This document shows, piece by piece, positions 32,901-38,775 of a stretch of 64,000 bases of DNA. Below the pieces are notes generated by a model that searched no databases, was not told where the DNA came from, and worked only from the letters and a program-made list of their open reading frames with translations. A program made the translations under genes and the position numbers. Source of the stretch: Bacteroidia bacterium. GTDB lineage: Bacteria; Bacteroidota; Bacteroidia; J057; JADKCL01. The stretch's first letter is position 1; each line of letters opens with the position of its first letter. The stretch is from positions 1,240,001 to 1,304,000 of the forward strand of contig JACJYV010000001.1 of assembly GCA_020635905.1 (NCBI GenBank). The letters run 5' to 3'.

Positions 32901-35817
32901 CCCCAAACTCCTGCTTTTGCAGTACTTCCTGCCAGATTTTCAGCAGTTGCTGCTCCCGATCGTTTTGGGGCACAAACACCCCGCCTGCGGCGGGGAGCTC
33001 GATTTTGCGCTGATTCAGCGCCCGGCGGTCGGCTTTGCCGCTGGAATTCAGGGGAATTTCCCCCAATTGAAACAGGTGCTGGGGCACCATATAAGTTGGC
33101 AGTTTGGCTTGCAAAAAAGCCTCTAAATCACCCACTTCAACCGTCTTTTCCGCCGTAAAATATCCCACCAACTGCCGTTCTGTTTCATGCAGAAAGGGCG
33201 CTACCACCACTGCTTCCCGCACCTCAGGGTGCTGCAACAAAGCCGCCTCAATTTCCCCCAATTCGATGCGAAAACCCCTCAATTTGATCTGATCGTCCAG
33301 ACGACCCAGCACTTCCAGTTCCTGCATTTCGTTCCATCGACCCAGATCACCCGTACGGTAAAGCCTCTTTTGGGGATCAGATGGATGAGGTACAAACCGT
33401 TCTTTCGTGAGTTGGGGGCGATGATGATAACCCATAGCAACCCCGGCCCCGGAAATACAGATTTCGCCCACTGATCCCAGAGGTTTAGGGCGCAGATTCT
33501 GGGAGAGAATATGAATTTGTTCCCCGTCCAGGGCCTTTCCTGCCGTTAAAACCCCGTCTTTCAGCTCCTTAAAACTGCTCCAGATGGTCGATTCAGTGGG
33601 ACCATACACATTGAAAATCCGCGGATTTTGCAATTGGCACAGGACGGAAAATAATTCTCCTGACATGGCCTCCCCTCCCACCAAAATCACCTGCAAATGC
33701 TCCAGAAAAGCCATTCCATGCCCGGAAATCAGAGCAGAAAGGCGGGAAGGAGTAATCTGCAGATAATCCACCTGGCCACTGGCCAGAAGTTCTGGCAGGT
33801 AGGCATCCCCGCCAGGAGGAGGCAAAACCAGAGAAATGCCCTGTGCAAGCGCACAAACGAGTTCCAGCACGGAAATATCAAACGTGTAATTGGTCAGAGC
33901 CAGCAGACGACCGCCGGGATGAAGGGCCAGATTTGGGCCCAGATTCTGTCCAAATGCCGCCAGATTGCCATGACTGACCCACACTCCTTTGGGTTCACCC
34001 GTCGAGCCTGAGGTATAAATCAGGTAAGCAGGATCATCCAAAGTGGGATTTGCCAGCACCAGAAGTCTGTCAGACTGAGCATCAAGGGCGTGGGTAAGCC
34101 ATATTTTCCCTGAAAAACCTGCTTCCATGGCCGGATTTTCCTCCTCCATGATCAGCAATTCTGCCCGACTGTCCTGCAGCATGAATCTAATTCGCTCCGC
34201 GGGCCAGGTTGGGTCCAGGGGCAACCAGGCAAAACCTGCTTTCATCACAGCCCAAATGGCCACCACCCGCTGCAGGCCAGCTGGCAACAGCAGGGCCACG
34301 GGTGAACCCGGACTAAGCAATTCTGAGCTGATTTTGGCCGCCCAAAGGGTGCTCTTTTCATCAAATTCAGCCCGGGTAAGGGAATTTTCCCCCACCTGAA
34401 AGGCTATTCCTTCAGGGTCGCCCTTAACTATTTGGGCAAACTGCGCAAGCACAGTTTGCAGGGGATAGGTCAGGGCATTTCCCAGCCCCAATTCCTCCCA
34501 TTGCCAGGTCAATTCCTCCTCTATCAGAACCTGAAAATCGCTAACCCGGGTTTCAGGAAGGCTCAGAAAGCGGTCGATTATGTGATCGAAATGCCTGACG
34601 AAATCTTCGATTTCCCGGGTTGACCAGCGGTGTCCGTTGAAGGAAAAATTCAGTTGAATGCCTTCCTCCCGTCCATAATTGCCGATGTGAATGGACAATT
34701 CCCCCGCCTCTTCAGGAATGGGCAGGGGATGAATGGCAGTAAATCCTGCTTCTCCCTCGTCTGCAAAATTGAATTTTTCCCAGGAAAGGGTGATCCAGGC
34801 CGGGCTTTTTTCCCAGGCGAGGGTGCGATGCAATCCATAAAGCGGAAACTTCTGGTAACGGAAAGTTTCCTTCAGTTCCTGACGGATATTGCGCAGCAAA
34901 TCCAGGAGGTTTTCAGGCTCCCCTGCCCGGATTCTGAGCGGCAAAAGTCCCTGAAAGAGCCCGGGAGAACGCTTGAAAGCAGCCTTTCCCCGATTGAGAA
35001 TGGGTGAAGAAAGCAGAATTTCCTCTGCCCCTGTACGGGCCCGAAAATTGAGATACAGGCAAGCCAGAAAGAAATGAAAAGGACTTACCTGCTGTTCTTT
35101 GCAAAACGATTCCACTTTCGCCAGGCGTTTCCCCTCCAGATCCAGGCTGCATTCGGGCCTTGGATTGGGGGAATGCAGGTTTCTCTGCCCGGCAAACAGG
35201 CCTTCATCAGGCAATTGAGCGAGTTTTTCCTGCCAGTATGCCTTGTCTTTGCGAAATTCCTCAGACTGCAGATAAGCCTGATCAGCCGCAATGAAATCAG
35301 CATAGGGAGTGAAGGGGGAAGGAGAAAGTTCTGTTTTGCGAATCTGAGCCGTCAGAATCTGCCCAAAACGGTGGGTAAGGAGGGAAAGTCCGTAGCCATC
35401 CGTTATCAGGTGGTGAATGCGCAGATAAACCCAGGATTCCTCAGGATTGATTTTCAACTGGGCGCATGCAAATAATGGAGGCTGCAAAAGGTCGAAAAGG
35501 ATGAGATTTTGGGACTCCATCCAATTTTGAGCACTGGCTTTGGGATCAGAAAAGGACTGAAAATCGACCCGCTCCAGCGGAAATTCAACCTGAGCCAAAA
35601 ACTCCTGCCCGGGGAGGCCATCCTCCTCAAAAAAACGGGTGCGAAGCACGTCTGCCTCACTCACCAGCTGCCGCAAAGCTGCTTCCACCTGGCCATCCTC
35701 CACTTCGTGAGGCAAAACCACCCAGGCAGAAATATTATACCGTGCCGAACGGATATGCAGTTGCTGGTCCAGCCAAACAGATAGCTGGGAAGTAGTCAGA
35801 GGATGTTGGCTGTTCAT
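17932..35817 (-). CDS. Nonribosomal peptide synthetase 1: C-A-T, C-A-T, C-A(MT)-T, C-A-T, C-A-T, C
   Basis: This is a 5961-residue cytosolic megasynthetase with five full modules and a terminal C domain. It opens with a C domain (HHLITDG near residue 135) and no loading A domain, which suggests a starter C that acylates the first amino acid. Carrier serines lie near 983, 2017, 3338, 4373 and 5418 (GGHSL or GGNSL). Pocket codes read by eye against GrsA: A1 DILQLGVIWK and A2 DILQLGVIWK (both Gly-like), A3 DPLQCGHVDK (unassigned), A4 DVPQLAVVYK (unassigned), A5 DATKMGHIGK (Asp-like). A3 is interrupted by a methyltransferase. C motifs: C2 HHLFGDD and C6 HHIISDA deviate at the last position; C3, C4 and C5 are canonical HHxxxDG. 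No epimerisation domain is present. The protein ends in LSDDEIEQLLADYLKE, resembling a linker or docking tail, and the chain is presumably passed to synthetase 2. An AGGAAG ribosome-binding site lies just before the ATG. This is the first gene of the operon. Confidence 0.95.
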   Translation of the reverse strand: MNSQHPLTTSQLSVWLDQQLHIRSARYNISAWVVLPHEVEDGQVEAALRQLVSEADVLRTRFFEEDGLPGQEFLAQVEFPLERVDFQSFSDPKASAQNWMESQNLILFDLLQPPLFACAQLKINPEESWVYLRIHHLITDGYGLSLLTHRFGQILTAQIRKTELSPSPFTPYADFIAADQAYLQSEEFRKDKAYWQEKLAQLPDEGLFAGQRNLHSPNPRPECSLDLEGKRLAKVESFCKEQQVSPFHFFLACLYLNFRARTGAEEILLSSPILNRGKAAFKRSPGLFQGLLPLRIRAGEPENLLDLLRNIRQELKETFRYQKFPLYGLHRTLAWEKSPAWITLSWEKFNFADEGEAGFTAIHPLPIPEEAGELSIHIGNYGREEGIQLNFSFNGHRWSTREIEDFVRHFDHIIDRFLSLPETRVSDFQVLIEEELTWQWEELGLGNALTYPLQTVLAQFAQIVKGDPEGIAFQVGENSLTRAEFDEKSTLWAAKISSELLSPGSPVALLLPAGLQRVVAIWAVMKAGFAWLPLDPTWPAERIRFMLQDSRAELLIMEEENPAMEAGFSGKIWLTHALDAQSDRLLVLANPTLDDPAYLIYTSGSTGEPKGVWVSHGNLAAFGQNLGPNLALHPGGRLLALTNYTFDISVLELVCALAQGISLVLPPPGGDAYLPELLASGQVDYLQITPSRLSALISGHGMAFLEHLQVILVGGEAMSGELFSVLCQLQNPRIFNVYGPTESTIWSSFKELKDGVLTAGKALDGEQIHILSQNLRPKPLGSVGEICISGAGVAMGYHHRPQLTKERFVPHPSDPQKRLYRTGDLGRWNEMQELEVLGRLDDQIKLRGFRIELGEIEAALLQHPEVREAVVVAPFLHETERQLVGYFTAEKTVEVGDLEAFLQAKLPTYMVPQHLFQLGEIPLNSSGKADRRALNQRKIELPAAGGVFVPQNDREQQLLKIWQEVLQKQEFGADDGFFPLGGHSLKAAQLMARIRTRLGISLEMADIFAAPSLAAQSALLRSRAQFPTEEIPLIDEAPSYPLSPSQQRLWVLENLTSGTGAYHMAAAFHLLGPFDREKWEKACKALVKRHEVLRTRIILEDGEPRQVILTGEDFVLETENPKLVSAEKSSLDRLLQAEIRRPFDLEHEGGFRVKYYPLPAEKGILLVNLHHLFGDDFTLRLLKQELTSLLEDDSAILPPSKLRFRDVAAWQMDRSRESDRQFWLNLPGLSQPLPDLPLDFPRPAIRTYQGQTMDFFLSQDLWQGLEKLAGERGVTPFMVVLALTRLHLQRLTGHDSVRIGTPVQSRNHPDLEVVAGPLLNTLVLPFEFLAEDRFYDLLDRTRQNLLQVYPHQDYPLEDLVRELEVSRDASRNPLFDVFVVWLEGGESRFQAGDLRIEKYPLEQGISKFDLSYYFRPIESGLKISLEYRTDLFAEETVKAFGAQLECLTGEVLHAPDQILEELEWIPSSERKILQEQFAPGPPLPSSLLSVVADFEAVTALRRGETALEFGGESWTFAQLDAISATWAAHLLDSGLERGGGVGILLPRGPEWVFALWGILRAGGAFLPLDAQNPSARNLFLLQQAGAKHLITTAGLALETDFSGRVFVPDELNQPQVGMEILPEIPLTQKAYTLFTSGSTGEPKGVDITHQNLAAFGCNLESVWGFLPGQTLFSLTNLTFDISILELVLCLSKGISVYLATDSQRREPDQFLQVLQSGQVNLLQITPSHLQALTSGKDLLALENLDTILVGGEAMPESLHTSLLQLQNPQVFNVYGPTETTIWSSSFRLGTGSLSLGNPLSGEEILILSPSGKLQPPGVAGEICIAGAGLSPGYAGRSDLTVERFVSHPFQPGKLIYKTGDLGRWKRNGEIEFLGRMDAQLKVRGMRVEPGEIEQAMLGLSQISEAKVLALPDQQLVAFIVANREIPSSEIANHLQLILPPALIPSRYIFMDQIPLNSSGKADLRSLEKLASSQVNEDLRRTQPGTEVEIRIAGIWKEILQAEEIYLEDNFFELGGHSLTAIQLVSRLQEAGLGKFSLNDLFRAPTLQSLSRLAQKASSKQNQPILPAPLQPSYPLSDGQRRLWVLDQFRKTEAAYNMSRAFVLHGKVDSDRLFQAFQRLIERHEILRTVFPQIDGEPRQVIGGPEHLHFAKLDWSEIQDQENALHDLARAEFQHAFDLENGPLLRLHWVFLDESKSALLFNIHHIIADGWSVGVIVRELIGFYDGYLEFEPLTLQFRDFVHWQASEAFQAALSQSREFWMKQFAEPLPPLRLPTDFPRPLVKGYKGNFVEYSFSRKMQSGLEKLARRQGGTLFMALLTGVEALLFRYTGQEEMVIGTPVAGRDRPELKNQLGFYVNTLPLRSKIDPKRGFEANLELVKSTTLEAFEHRDYPFDRLVNELDLERDLARSPLFDVMVQLQQFANRPPELRTEDGIKVIPFATELLSSQFDLALDFVEEGDGLRLRLEYDTDLFARSTIERFCQHLEGIFDAALKEPDHALGRLEYFSEKERNQVVHQFNQGFSIPHPQDTFPRKFLQKAQAQPDEIAVCYRKEKITYGQLLLDSRRISSFLHSLKPKSEEVVGLLLDPSPEVLSSILGIQLGGLAWLPLDPRLPFERLKFMVEDASVRTVISVQKYQRLLDQLQWEGNLENYLVLDAETAENVPVEMRNFEAERKVWDHVGQTSEDEITGGGWYSSYTGLPLSGDEMAEYAANVQTKLAPFLDKEARVLEIGCSSGITLMALSPFVKEYVGTDLSAEIIQKTALRVAEKGLKQVTLKALAAHEIEGAVLGKFDLIIINSVIQSFDNLHYLRQVLRQCLSLVTDQGVIFLGDLQDQDLKGEMLADLEEFARENIGLGYRTKTDWSNELFISRGFLDDLRSDFPEVADVFHSLKQGKITNELTRYRFDSILQVDKSRDRKNSGLINRNRNQYFGFHLKNGPVNVPDLLPQPANLACILYTSGSTGQPKGVRLEHRNLLACLLAEQELYDLGPSLITLFLTNYAFDPALLEMFLPLLVGGKVVVPDAQKGLDAPYLNQLIRETGVTDLQGTPGMIRTLLEAIRPGEDLPLKRFCLGGESLDADLVKLIQEKLPDASINNHYGPTEVTVDALALRDIHEFSRNLIGRPLAHARVYLLDSQLQPVPLGIPGQICIGGSGVARDYLNQPELSAEKFIPSPFLPGDRLYLTGDLGRWTEAGEVEFLGRMDRQVKLRGFRLELEEIEVALRRLHGIKEAAVQLQASSQSVVACYQAENAIPEADLVQGLGKKLPQHAIPSRFFWLKEMPLTSGGKISYRDLPWEDSAQQRQITPPQTESQKVLVEIWEEVLGLQGICIHDNFFDLGGHSLSAARLISRIYKQTLREVNLRDIFSFPTVAGLSQLLQKEAKVNFEPIPALAEQTHYRLSAAQQRMWLLNQMEPDSGLYNMPAAFQLEGNVDRERLKNAFAQLLQKHPILRTTYQVQGGLPRQVIHLETNFQFEVFQPGEDDDRYQAILDHFRSEANRPFELENLPMLRVVIAELEENHSLLFINVHHIAGDGWSMRLLDQDFVRFYQQGEEIEKAGPGTSYADFAEWQWQRIGSESGKASRDWWLEQLSLPRAGLDLPTDFARPRERKFTGKTLHFSLPEADYKGMLKLGRDFAATPFVVMTALVNTLLYRLTGTEDIMLGSPVHGRNHPDLEDQIGFFVNTVVLRNRPEAGKKFSEFLAEVREGVAQAYLHQEYPFDLLVDELVSERDLSRNPLFDVMVVWLEEDQFYFQDPEIKVRPLSMDAGTSKFDLTFFFVKSPDGLNLRLEFSIELFLESRIRQWAEILVQLVRETAGNPDVELGFVPLLPEKELLRMLNLGQGPALPDEPEHVLHRFAQRVALHPDKIALEAGSEKWTYADLDRKSDFLARKLMKSGVKRGQIVALRLPRVAEQILAIWAVMKAGAAWLPIDPDYPPGRVHFLLKDSGASCLMVWNEVETDFSVPVFDLQKLNFQGESEVIDLDYRLDQPAYLLYTSGSTGQPKGVIVHHTNLDALTRMLACEFGFSSGQSLLSLTNYTFDVSIPEHVSAFSLGLKVILPTQQEMENPLQLKSLIHSGTNPDILQITPSRLAAFLEVAGMEFIQGFSKVLIAGEAFPPALQEQLLPLKGVQFYNVYGPTEATVYSTFTPLRPGKILIGRPVAGWEALILSPQGELQPCGVAGELWIGGLGLAAGYHGRPELTAEKFGQHPFRAGEKIYRSGDLARWTENGEIEYLGRMDLQVKVRGFRVEPGEIEAALLQIPGITAAAVLADGNLLKAFFTAEKEIAPSVLKAILQEQLPDFMVPSFFGQLEKLPLNASGKVDRNLLKGLEISREVGRSTAGPETPTEAKLAAIWSRALQTEEIGREDNFFVLGGHSLLAMQVLGEVNRVFGIQLPFRQIFKYPTLREMAFQLDRTERNRNEIPGFREKGNWIPLSPAQERMWVLHQMEGDTGAWNMPLIFEVEGNLDPAYLQQSLDQLVARHESLRTFFEEKEGIPGQVVVENQSLGIEEIRGDESWETLIQKWVSFRFDLTRAPLLRVARMIREGENDLLLFNLHHIIGDGVSSQILGEEFFQLYSGYAAQNPVDLPYLSFQYRDFALWQRDWLEGEMGRKQGKWWLEYLSGVENRAELPADFRRPAHRSLQGKSLTFSLANEETQKLKQIARDSQMTLFALLMGLFKVLVYRYSRNKDVVVASPVAGRDIPGTSRQVGLYLNTLVFRDQISGNWTLKELFAAIQENAAEVLENQHYPFEKMIADQNLPRDLSRAPLFDLLFVFNEPRKNQISGGDLHFKPLQLDPGLAKFDLTLTVDAWEEKLDFTLNWSTSLFSEKRMDRMRTHFCRLIEGVDSQINSSVDRLDFLDETERYSLLNDFNSERDKFRFDASIPELFARQVRLFPDKICLIEAETAFTYQQLDLLSSHFSLFLSFSPQKKEGKPVGILHERSALTVVAMLACMKAGIPFLPLDPANPAERIQYMLSDSGCCKVLTVRKFAHLLTGNPDIEVSFLENNYIESQAELSQISTDSPAYLIYTSGSSGRPKGVWVGHESLLNYMQWFNREFEISAIDRTFFIASPGFDASYTYLWSVLCTGGSLVIPRNEEIQDPGLLRELIREKQPTYLKMTPTLFRTLADDSRLELNQLRFLMLGGEAIQTDVLGHFMENFPQVRVCNHYGPTEATIGCVRKWIKREKLPEFLAHPVIGSPIDGALVRILDENDQLQPIGIPGEICLGGACLALGYHDRPDLNEEKFVNDPFANGQKLYRTGDLGRWTEAGEIEFLGRMDAQVKIRGQRIEPGEIELVMAGLDGIESVVVLPWEGNQGEIFLCAYFISGVELHEEWLREELRKQLPSPMIPRYFMRLLAFPQNASGKTDRKRFPRPEIQIQAEASPELPLPGLEEEISTIWAQVLGRNDVGRDSDFFALGGNSLDAIRIIGRVGRQFGVELPVVILFEYSTLARFSAQVRLRGKDFGKLPLLVPVSMEGPRPVSFVQHRMWFMDRLEAGNTQFNLAAMLKLEGKLEVEILRKALEMLVERQAALRTIFPLQNGEPVQVILPAGKVDLQELNLSNLSGEELDGNLLEVAQNEFSRPFDLEKEPGVRFCLIQTGDSEWHLITTLHHIISDARSREILSREVSALYGALLQGKASPLPPLSLQYADFAHWQRQIEAGDHYRASLDFWRERLKGAPAFLDLPTDGQRPDTAWFSGQGLDFELESGLSGDLVRFAREENCTPFMVLMAGFVSLLSRICEADDLLIGVPAANRRAPELEQLIGCFANVLLVRGKMDGAKSFADLVQEVRKQFLEAFEHEDFPFETLIEELNPPRFAGRNTLFQVLVGMLNAPGDLPSLPGLTTSPSDLKVEKTNLDLSVFFQQNGDQIGARILFARELFSEIFILNLMGQFQAFLKSLILDPYLPLWEIPLTDLPEIQGVGILKFPQEKFGFEQIDTEILDQVSKLSDDEIEQLLADYLKE
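27050..27830 (-). other. Methyltransferase domain inserted in the third adenylation domain (approximate limits)
   Basis: Between the A2 motif LPLDPRLPFERLKF (near residue 2609) and the A3 motif LYTSGSTGQPKG (near 2956) sit about 270 extra residues of an NRPS-type methyltransferase. They include GGGWYSSYTGLPLSGDEM near 2690 and SAM motif RVLEIGCSSG near 2728, then YVGTDLSAEI and FDLIIINSVIQSF. Both flanks continue in frame, and the A domain is otherwise complete, so this is a bifunctional interrupted A domain of the a2-a3 class. The methylated atom (backbone N or side chain) cannot be read from the sequence. Confidence 0.85.
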
Positions 35818-35979
35818 AAGAAGCTTCCTGGGTTAAATTTCGTGCAAAAAATCTTAGAAATCAATTGATTCAGTCTCTTTCTGAAGGGGAGTATTTTCAT
35901 CTGGAAGGAAATTTCCTAAATTGAAAATCCATCCCCCCAACCTCTGAAGGGGTGAAAAAATTAATCATCCAATTACCCT
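35818..35979. promoter_or_regulatory. Divergent regulatory region between the synthetase operon and the next plus-strand gene
   Basis: It holds two perfect 12-bp palindromes, AATCAATTGATT (35859-35870) and AGGAAATTTCCT (35906-35917). A 10-bp direct repeat TCTGAAGGGG lies at 35880-35889 and 35943-35952, 63 bases apart (about six helical turns). For synthetase 1 an AGGAAG ribosome-binding site (35824-35829, minus strand) lies 6 bases before the ATG. No convincing TAnnTTTG element was seen on either strand. The palindromes and repeats are the best operator candidates for the operon. Confidence 0.5.
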
Positions 35980-36555
35980 ATGGCCATCATTTCCAACTTG
36001 ATCTTAGCCGGCGCAGGCACCCTGATCGGGGATTATTTCCAGAAACAACAGGCCCGTATCAAAGAAAAAAGGGAGCAAAAGGCCGAGGATATCAAAATTG
36101 CGACCAAGGTTTTCCGTGAGGTAAGTGTTTTGATGGAAAGTGTGGTTTATTATGCCACCCGAACCATGAAAGAACTTTTATTATCCTCTCAAAACCCCGA
36201 CAGCAAAGTGGAAAGGACGGATCTGGAAACCAACTGGAATGCCTATAGCGAGCATTTTGGCAAATACAGCCGTACCCGCTACCTGAATGCGGCCAGAATC
36301 AACCATTCCTTTGGGAAAAAGGCCGAGTTGATGTACCAGGTGCTGCAGGAAGAATTTGAGGAAGCGGATAAAACCCTCTTTAATAGGTATCACGGTTTTC
36401 ATGAAAATCAGGCAGCCATGATGCGCTCTTCTGAGGATTTCGACAAGCTTTTCCCCAAAAAGCGGCAGCAGTGGCTGGATCAGCTCAACACCCTCAACCT
36501 GATCATGACCAATGCCATTTTGGAGGGGAAAGTTGGGCACGACAAAGTGGATTAA
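35980..36555 (+). CDS. Uncharacterised 191-residue protein with N-terminal hydrophobic segment
   Basis: I do not recognise the family. The N-terminus MAIISNLILAGAGTLIGDYF is hydrophobic and could be a single membrane anchor. It is followed by a charged helical stretch (KEKREQKAEDIKIATK), and the rest is mostly helical and rich in charged residues with no catalytic motif that I can name. The gene is divergent from the synthetase operon, sharing the 162-base region between them. The next gene on the same strand starts 57 bases downstream with its own promoter-like element, so an operon is not needed. A link to peptide biosynthesis, for example as a membrane-associated accessory protein, is only positional. 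Confidence 0.7.
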   Translation: MAIISNLILAGAGTLIGDYFQKQQARIKEKREQKAEDIKIATKVFREVSVLMESVVYYATRTMKELLLSSQNPDSKVERTDLETNWNAYSEHFGKYSRTRYLNAARINHSFGKKAELMYQVLQEEFEEADKTLFNRYHGFHENQAAMMRSSEDFDKLFPKKRQQWLDQLNTLNLIMTNAILEGKVGHDKVD

Positions 36556-36590
36556 ACTGGCTTTTTTCCCTTTTTCAGGTTTAATTGCCC

Positions 36591-36598
36591 TATCTTTG
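36591..36598 (+). promoter_or_regulatory. Bacteroidota -7 promoter element for the alkaline phosphatase gene
   Basis: TATCTTTG matches TAnnTTTG exactly and ends 14 bases before the ATG at 36613. No good -33 TTG is seen at the usual spacing. The following AAAATCAATT recurs after the similar element at 62171. Confidence 0.5.
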
Positions 36599-36612
36599 CC
36601 TTAAAATCAATT

Positions 36613-37737
36613 ATGGGAATATTACTGAACCGTGGCATGACTGCCCTTTTGCTGCTGATTTTTTTCCTTTCGGGGTGTCAGCAGGTCCCCGCGCAGAACA
36701 AACGTCCCAAAAATGTGATCCTCATGATCGGGGATGGAATGGGCCTGAGCCAGGTTTCCAGCCGTTATTATAATTCAGATTTGAGCGAACCCAATTTTTC
36801 CCGCTTCAAAACCATTGGTCTGATCAATACTTCCTCGGCCAACGCCAAAATCACGGATTCAGCGGCGGGGGCTACTGCTTTTGCCACGGGTACCCGCTCC
36901 TATAACGGCTCGATCAGCGTGGGATTTGACCAGCAACCTTTGGAAACCATCATCGAACGGGTGGAGAGAAAAGGGGTTAAATCAGGCCTGGTGGCCACAT
37001 CCAGCATTACCCATGCCACCCCTGCCTGCTTTTTTGCCCATGCCCCCACCCGCCTGATGGAATACAATATTGCCACCCAGCTTCCCACCTCAGGGGTTGA
37101 TTTTTTTGCCGCAGGCGGCAGATTGTATTTCCACAAACGCCCCGACCAGCTGAACCTGTTTGATCAGCTGAAGCAAAACGGGTTCACCATTGATACCACG
37201 GCGCTGCCTCAGCCGGGTTCCCTTAAAACGGGTCATAAATACGGATTCATCATGGCGGATGTGGGCCTGCCGCCCAAGAAAATGGGCCGCGACGACTTCC
37301 TGACCCGCGCTTCTGTGCTGGCCTGTTCGACCCTGGTGAAAGAGGAAGGCGGATTTTTCCTCATGATTGAAGGTTCACAAATCGACTGGGAATGTCATGC
37401 CTCCAATGTGGCGGGTACCTTCCTCGAAGTGCGCGACTTTGACGATGCGATTGGTGCCGTGCTGGATTTTGCGGAAAAAGACGGCAATACCCTGGTAATT
37501 GTTACTGCCGACCACGAAACGGGCGGATTTTCCCTTAACCCTCAGGTCAGTCTGGGGGTGCCTCAGTACGACAGCATTGCGGGAGGGTTTTATGAGGGTT
37601 CCCAAACCACCCTGCTGGCATCCCACACCGCGGCCCTGGTGCCGGTTTTTGCCTTTGGCCCGGGCTCAGAACAATTCGGCGGCATTTACAATAACACCGA
37701 CATCTTCCACAAAGTGGTGAAGTTGATGGAGTGGTGA
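36613..37737 (+). CDS. Alkaline phosphatase family lipoprotein
   Basis: The 374-residue protein starts with a lipoprotein signal (ALLLLIFFLSGC, lipobox LSGC), so it is likely anchored on the periplasmic or outer-membrane side. The PF00245 alkaline phosphatase motifs appear in order: metal-binding MIGDGMG, phosphorylated Ser83 in TDSAAGATAF, HATPACFFAHA, the metal ligands in EGSQIDW, and ADHETGG. The reaction is hydrolysis of phosphate monoesters to release phosphate. The length is shorter than E. coli PhoA but normal for many Bacteroidota members. The start is chosen because it gives the complete lipoprotein signal. It is convergent with the next gene, 21 bases apart, and I see no pho-box that I could name. 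Confidence 0.93.
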   Translation: MGILLNRGMTALLLLIFFLSGCQQVPAQNKRPKNVILMIGDGMGLSQVSSRYYNSDLSEPNFSRFKTIGLINTSSANAKITDSAAGATAFATGTRSYNGSISVGFDQQPLETIIERVERKGVKSGLVATSSITHATPACFFAHAPTRLMEYNIATQLPTSGVDFFAAGGRLYFHKRPDQLNLFDQLKQNGFTIDTTALPQPGSLKTGHKYGFIMADVGLPPKKMGRDDFLTRASVLACSTLVKEEGGFFLMIEGSQIDWECHASNVAGTFLEVRDFDDAIGAVLDFAEKDGNTLVIVTADHETGGFSLNPQVSLGVPQYDSIAGGFYEGSQTTLLASHTAALVPVFAFGPGSEQFGGIYNNTDIFHKVVKLMEW

Positions 37738-37758
37738 TGGAAAATCCCCGGAACCTCC

Positions 37759-38775
37759 CTACAAACGGTTGCGCAAAATCCGCACGTAGCTGCGGGAGCG
37801 CTTTTCTTTGTGCTCTGTGAAAGCCTTCTGGGCCCATTCAATCGCCTGGTTGATTTCGCTTTTGAGCTCGCAGGCAATGGCCATATTATAGCAGGCGCGG
37901 CCTGCTATTTTGCGCTTGGGACTGTCTGTCAGGGGCAGCCAGATCTCCTCGGCCCGTTTCCAGTTATTGACCTGCACCGTGCGGTCGGCCGTTTTCATTT
38001 CGTTGCCGGGACGGATATAGTATTCACGCCACATGTTGGTCCAGCCGGGAAACATACGCGAAGCGTAGGCACGCCCCCCAATGTAGCCTGATTGGGAAAT
38101 GGCGTCGCGTTTGGCAAATTCGCCCAGATCATAAATCCCCGATCCGTTGCTGTTATTCACCCCGAAATAATCGTTCATCTGCACCTCATCGATCAGAATC
38201 TGGTCCACCGCGTCGTAAAAGCGCCAGGCCATTTTGACCCGTACCCGGGAATTAGTCGCGGGCTGCACAGGATTGACCTGGCCGGTCTGGGCGATATTGA
38301 CAATCTGCCCAATGGCATTGGTGGTGGCGCTGTTTCCCTGATCTGTATCAAACACTTCCAGCACCAGCAATCCGTCGAGGTTCTTTTCCCGGCAGATTTT
38401 CCCCACCACATCCCAACTCAGGGGCAGAGGCATCATGCCTGTTCCCGTGCCGGTCAGTTGCATGGAATCGAGGATAACGGCATGCACCAGATTGTCGATA
38501 TTCAGCTGGGAAGCAGCGCCCGCGATGCAAGCCGAGGAGCCATTTTTATCTTCATACAATCCCTCTCCGGTCAGAATTCCCTCCAGGGTATTGATCCCTT
38601 TTTTGCCCTCACCTGCCAGACTGCGATTGATCAGTCCCACCGTTTCGATGTGATCAGGCAACTGCACCGCAGGGGGAACAGAAACAGGAATGCGCAAATC
38701 ACGTGTACTGGAACAGGATGAAATGAGCATCCAGGCAGTAAAAACGAAGATCAGAGAGTAGAGTGTGTGTTTCAT
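37759..38775 (-). CDS. Uncharacterised lipoprotein, possibly DUF6340-like
   Basis: The frame is open to 38952, but the start is placed at the ATG ending at 38775. That Met begins a clear lipoprotein signal (MKHTLYSLIFVFTAWMLISS followed by the lipobox Cys), while the extra 59 residues look non-coding. The mature protein begins with a region containing RIPVSVPPAVQLP and ETVGLINRSL. A middle domain (LDGLLVLEVFDTD, RVRVKMAWRFYDA, LIDEVQMND) and a C-terminal pair of helices resembling one TPR (ACYNMAIACELKSEINQAIE) follow. This layout resembles a Bacteroidota lipoprotein family annotated as DUF6340; I give that from memory and with low certainty. The function is unknown. Confidence 0.75.
   Translation of the reverse strand: MKHTLYSLIFVFTAWMLISSCSSTRDLRIPVSVPPAVQLPDHIETVGLINRSLAGEGKKGINTLEGILTGEGLYEDKNGSSACIAGAASQLNIDNLVHAVILDSMQLTGTGTGMMPLPLSWDVVGKICREKNLDGLLVLEVFDTDQGNSATTNAIGQIVNIAQTGQVNPVQPATNSRVRVKMAWRFYDAVDQILIDEVQMNDYFGVNNSNGSGIYDLGEFAKRDAISQSGYIGGRAYASRMFPGWTNMWREYYIRPGNEMKTADRTVQVNNWKRAEEIWLPLTDSPKRKIAGRACYNMAIACELKSEINQAIEWAQKAFTEHKEKRSRSYVRILRNRL

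Noticed and set aside
36551..36585. Terminator between the 191-residue protein gene and the phosphatase gene
   Set aside because: ATTAAACTG and CAGGTTTAAT can pair with a bulge, but the loop is about 16 bases and no T-run follows.
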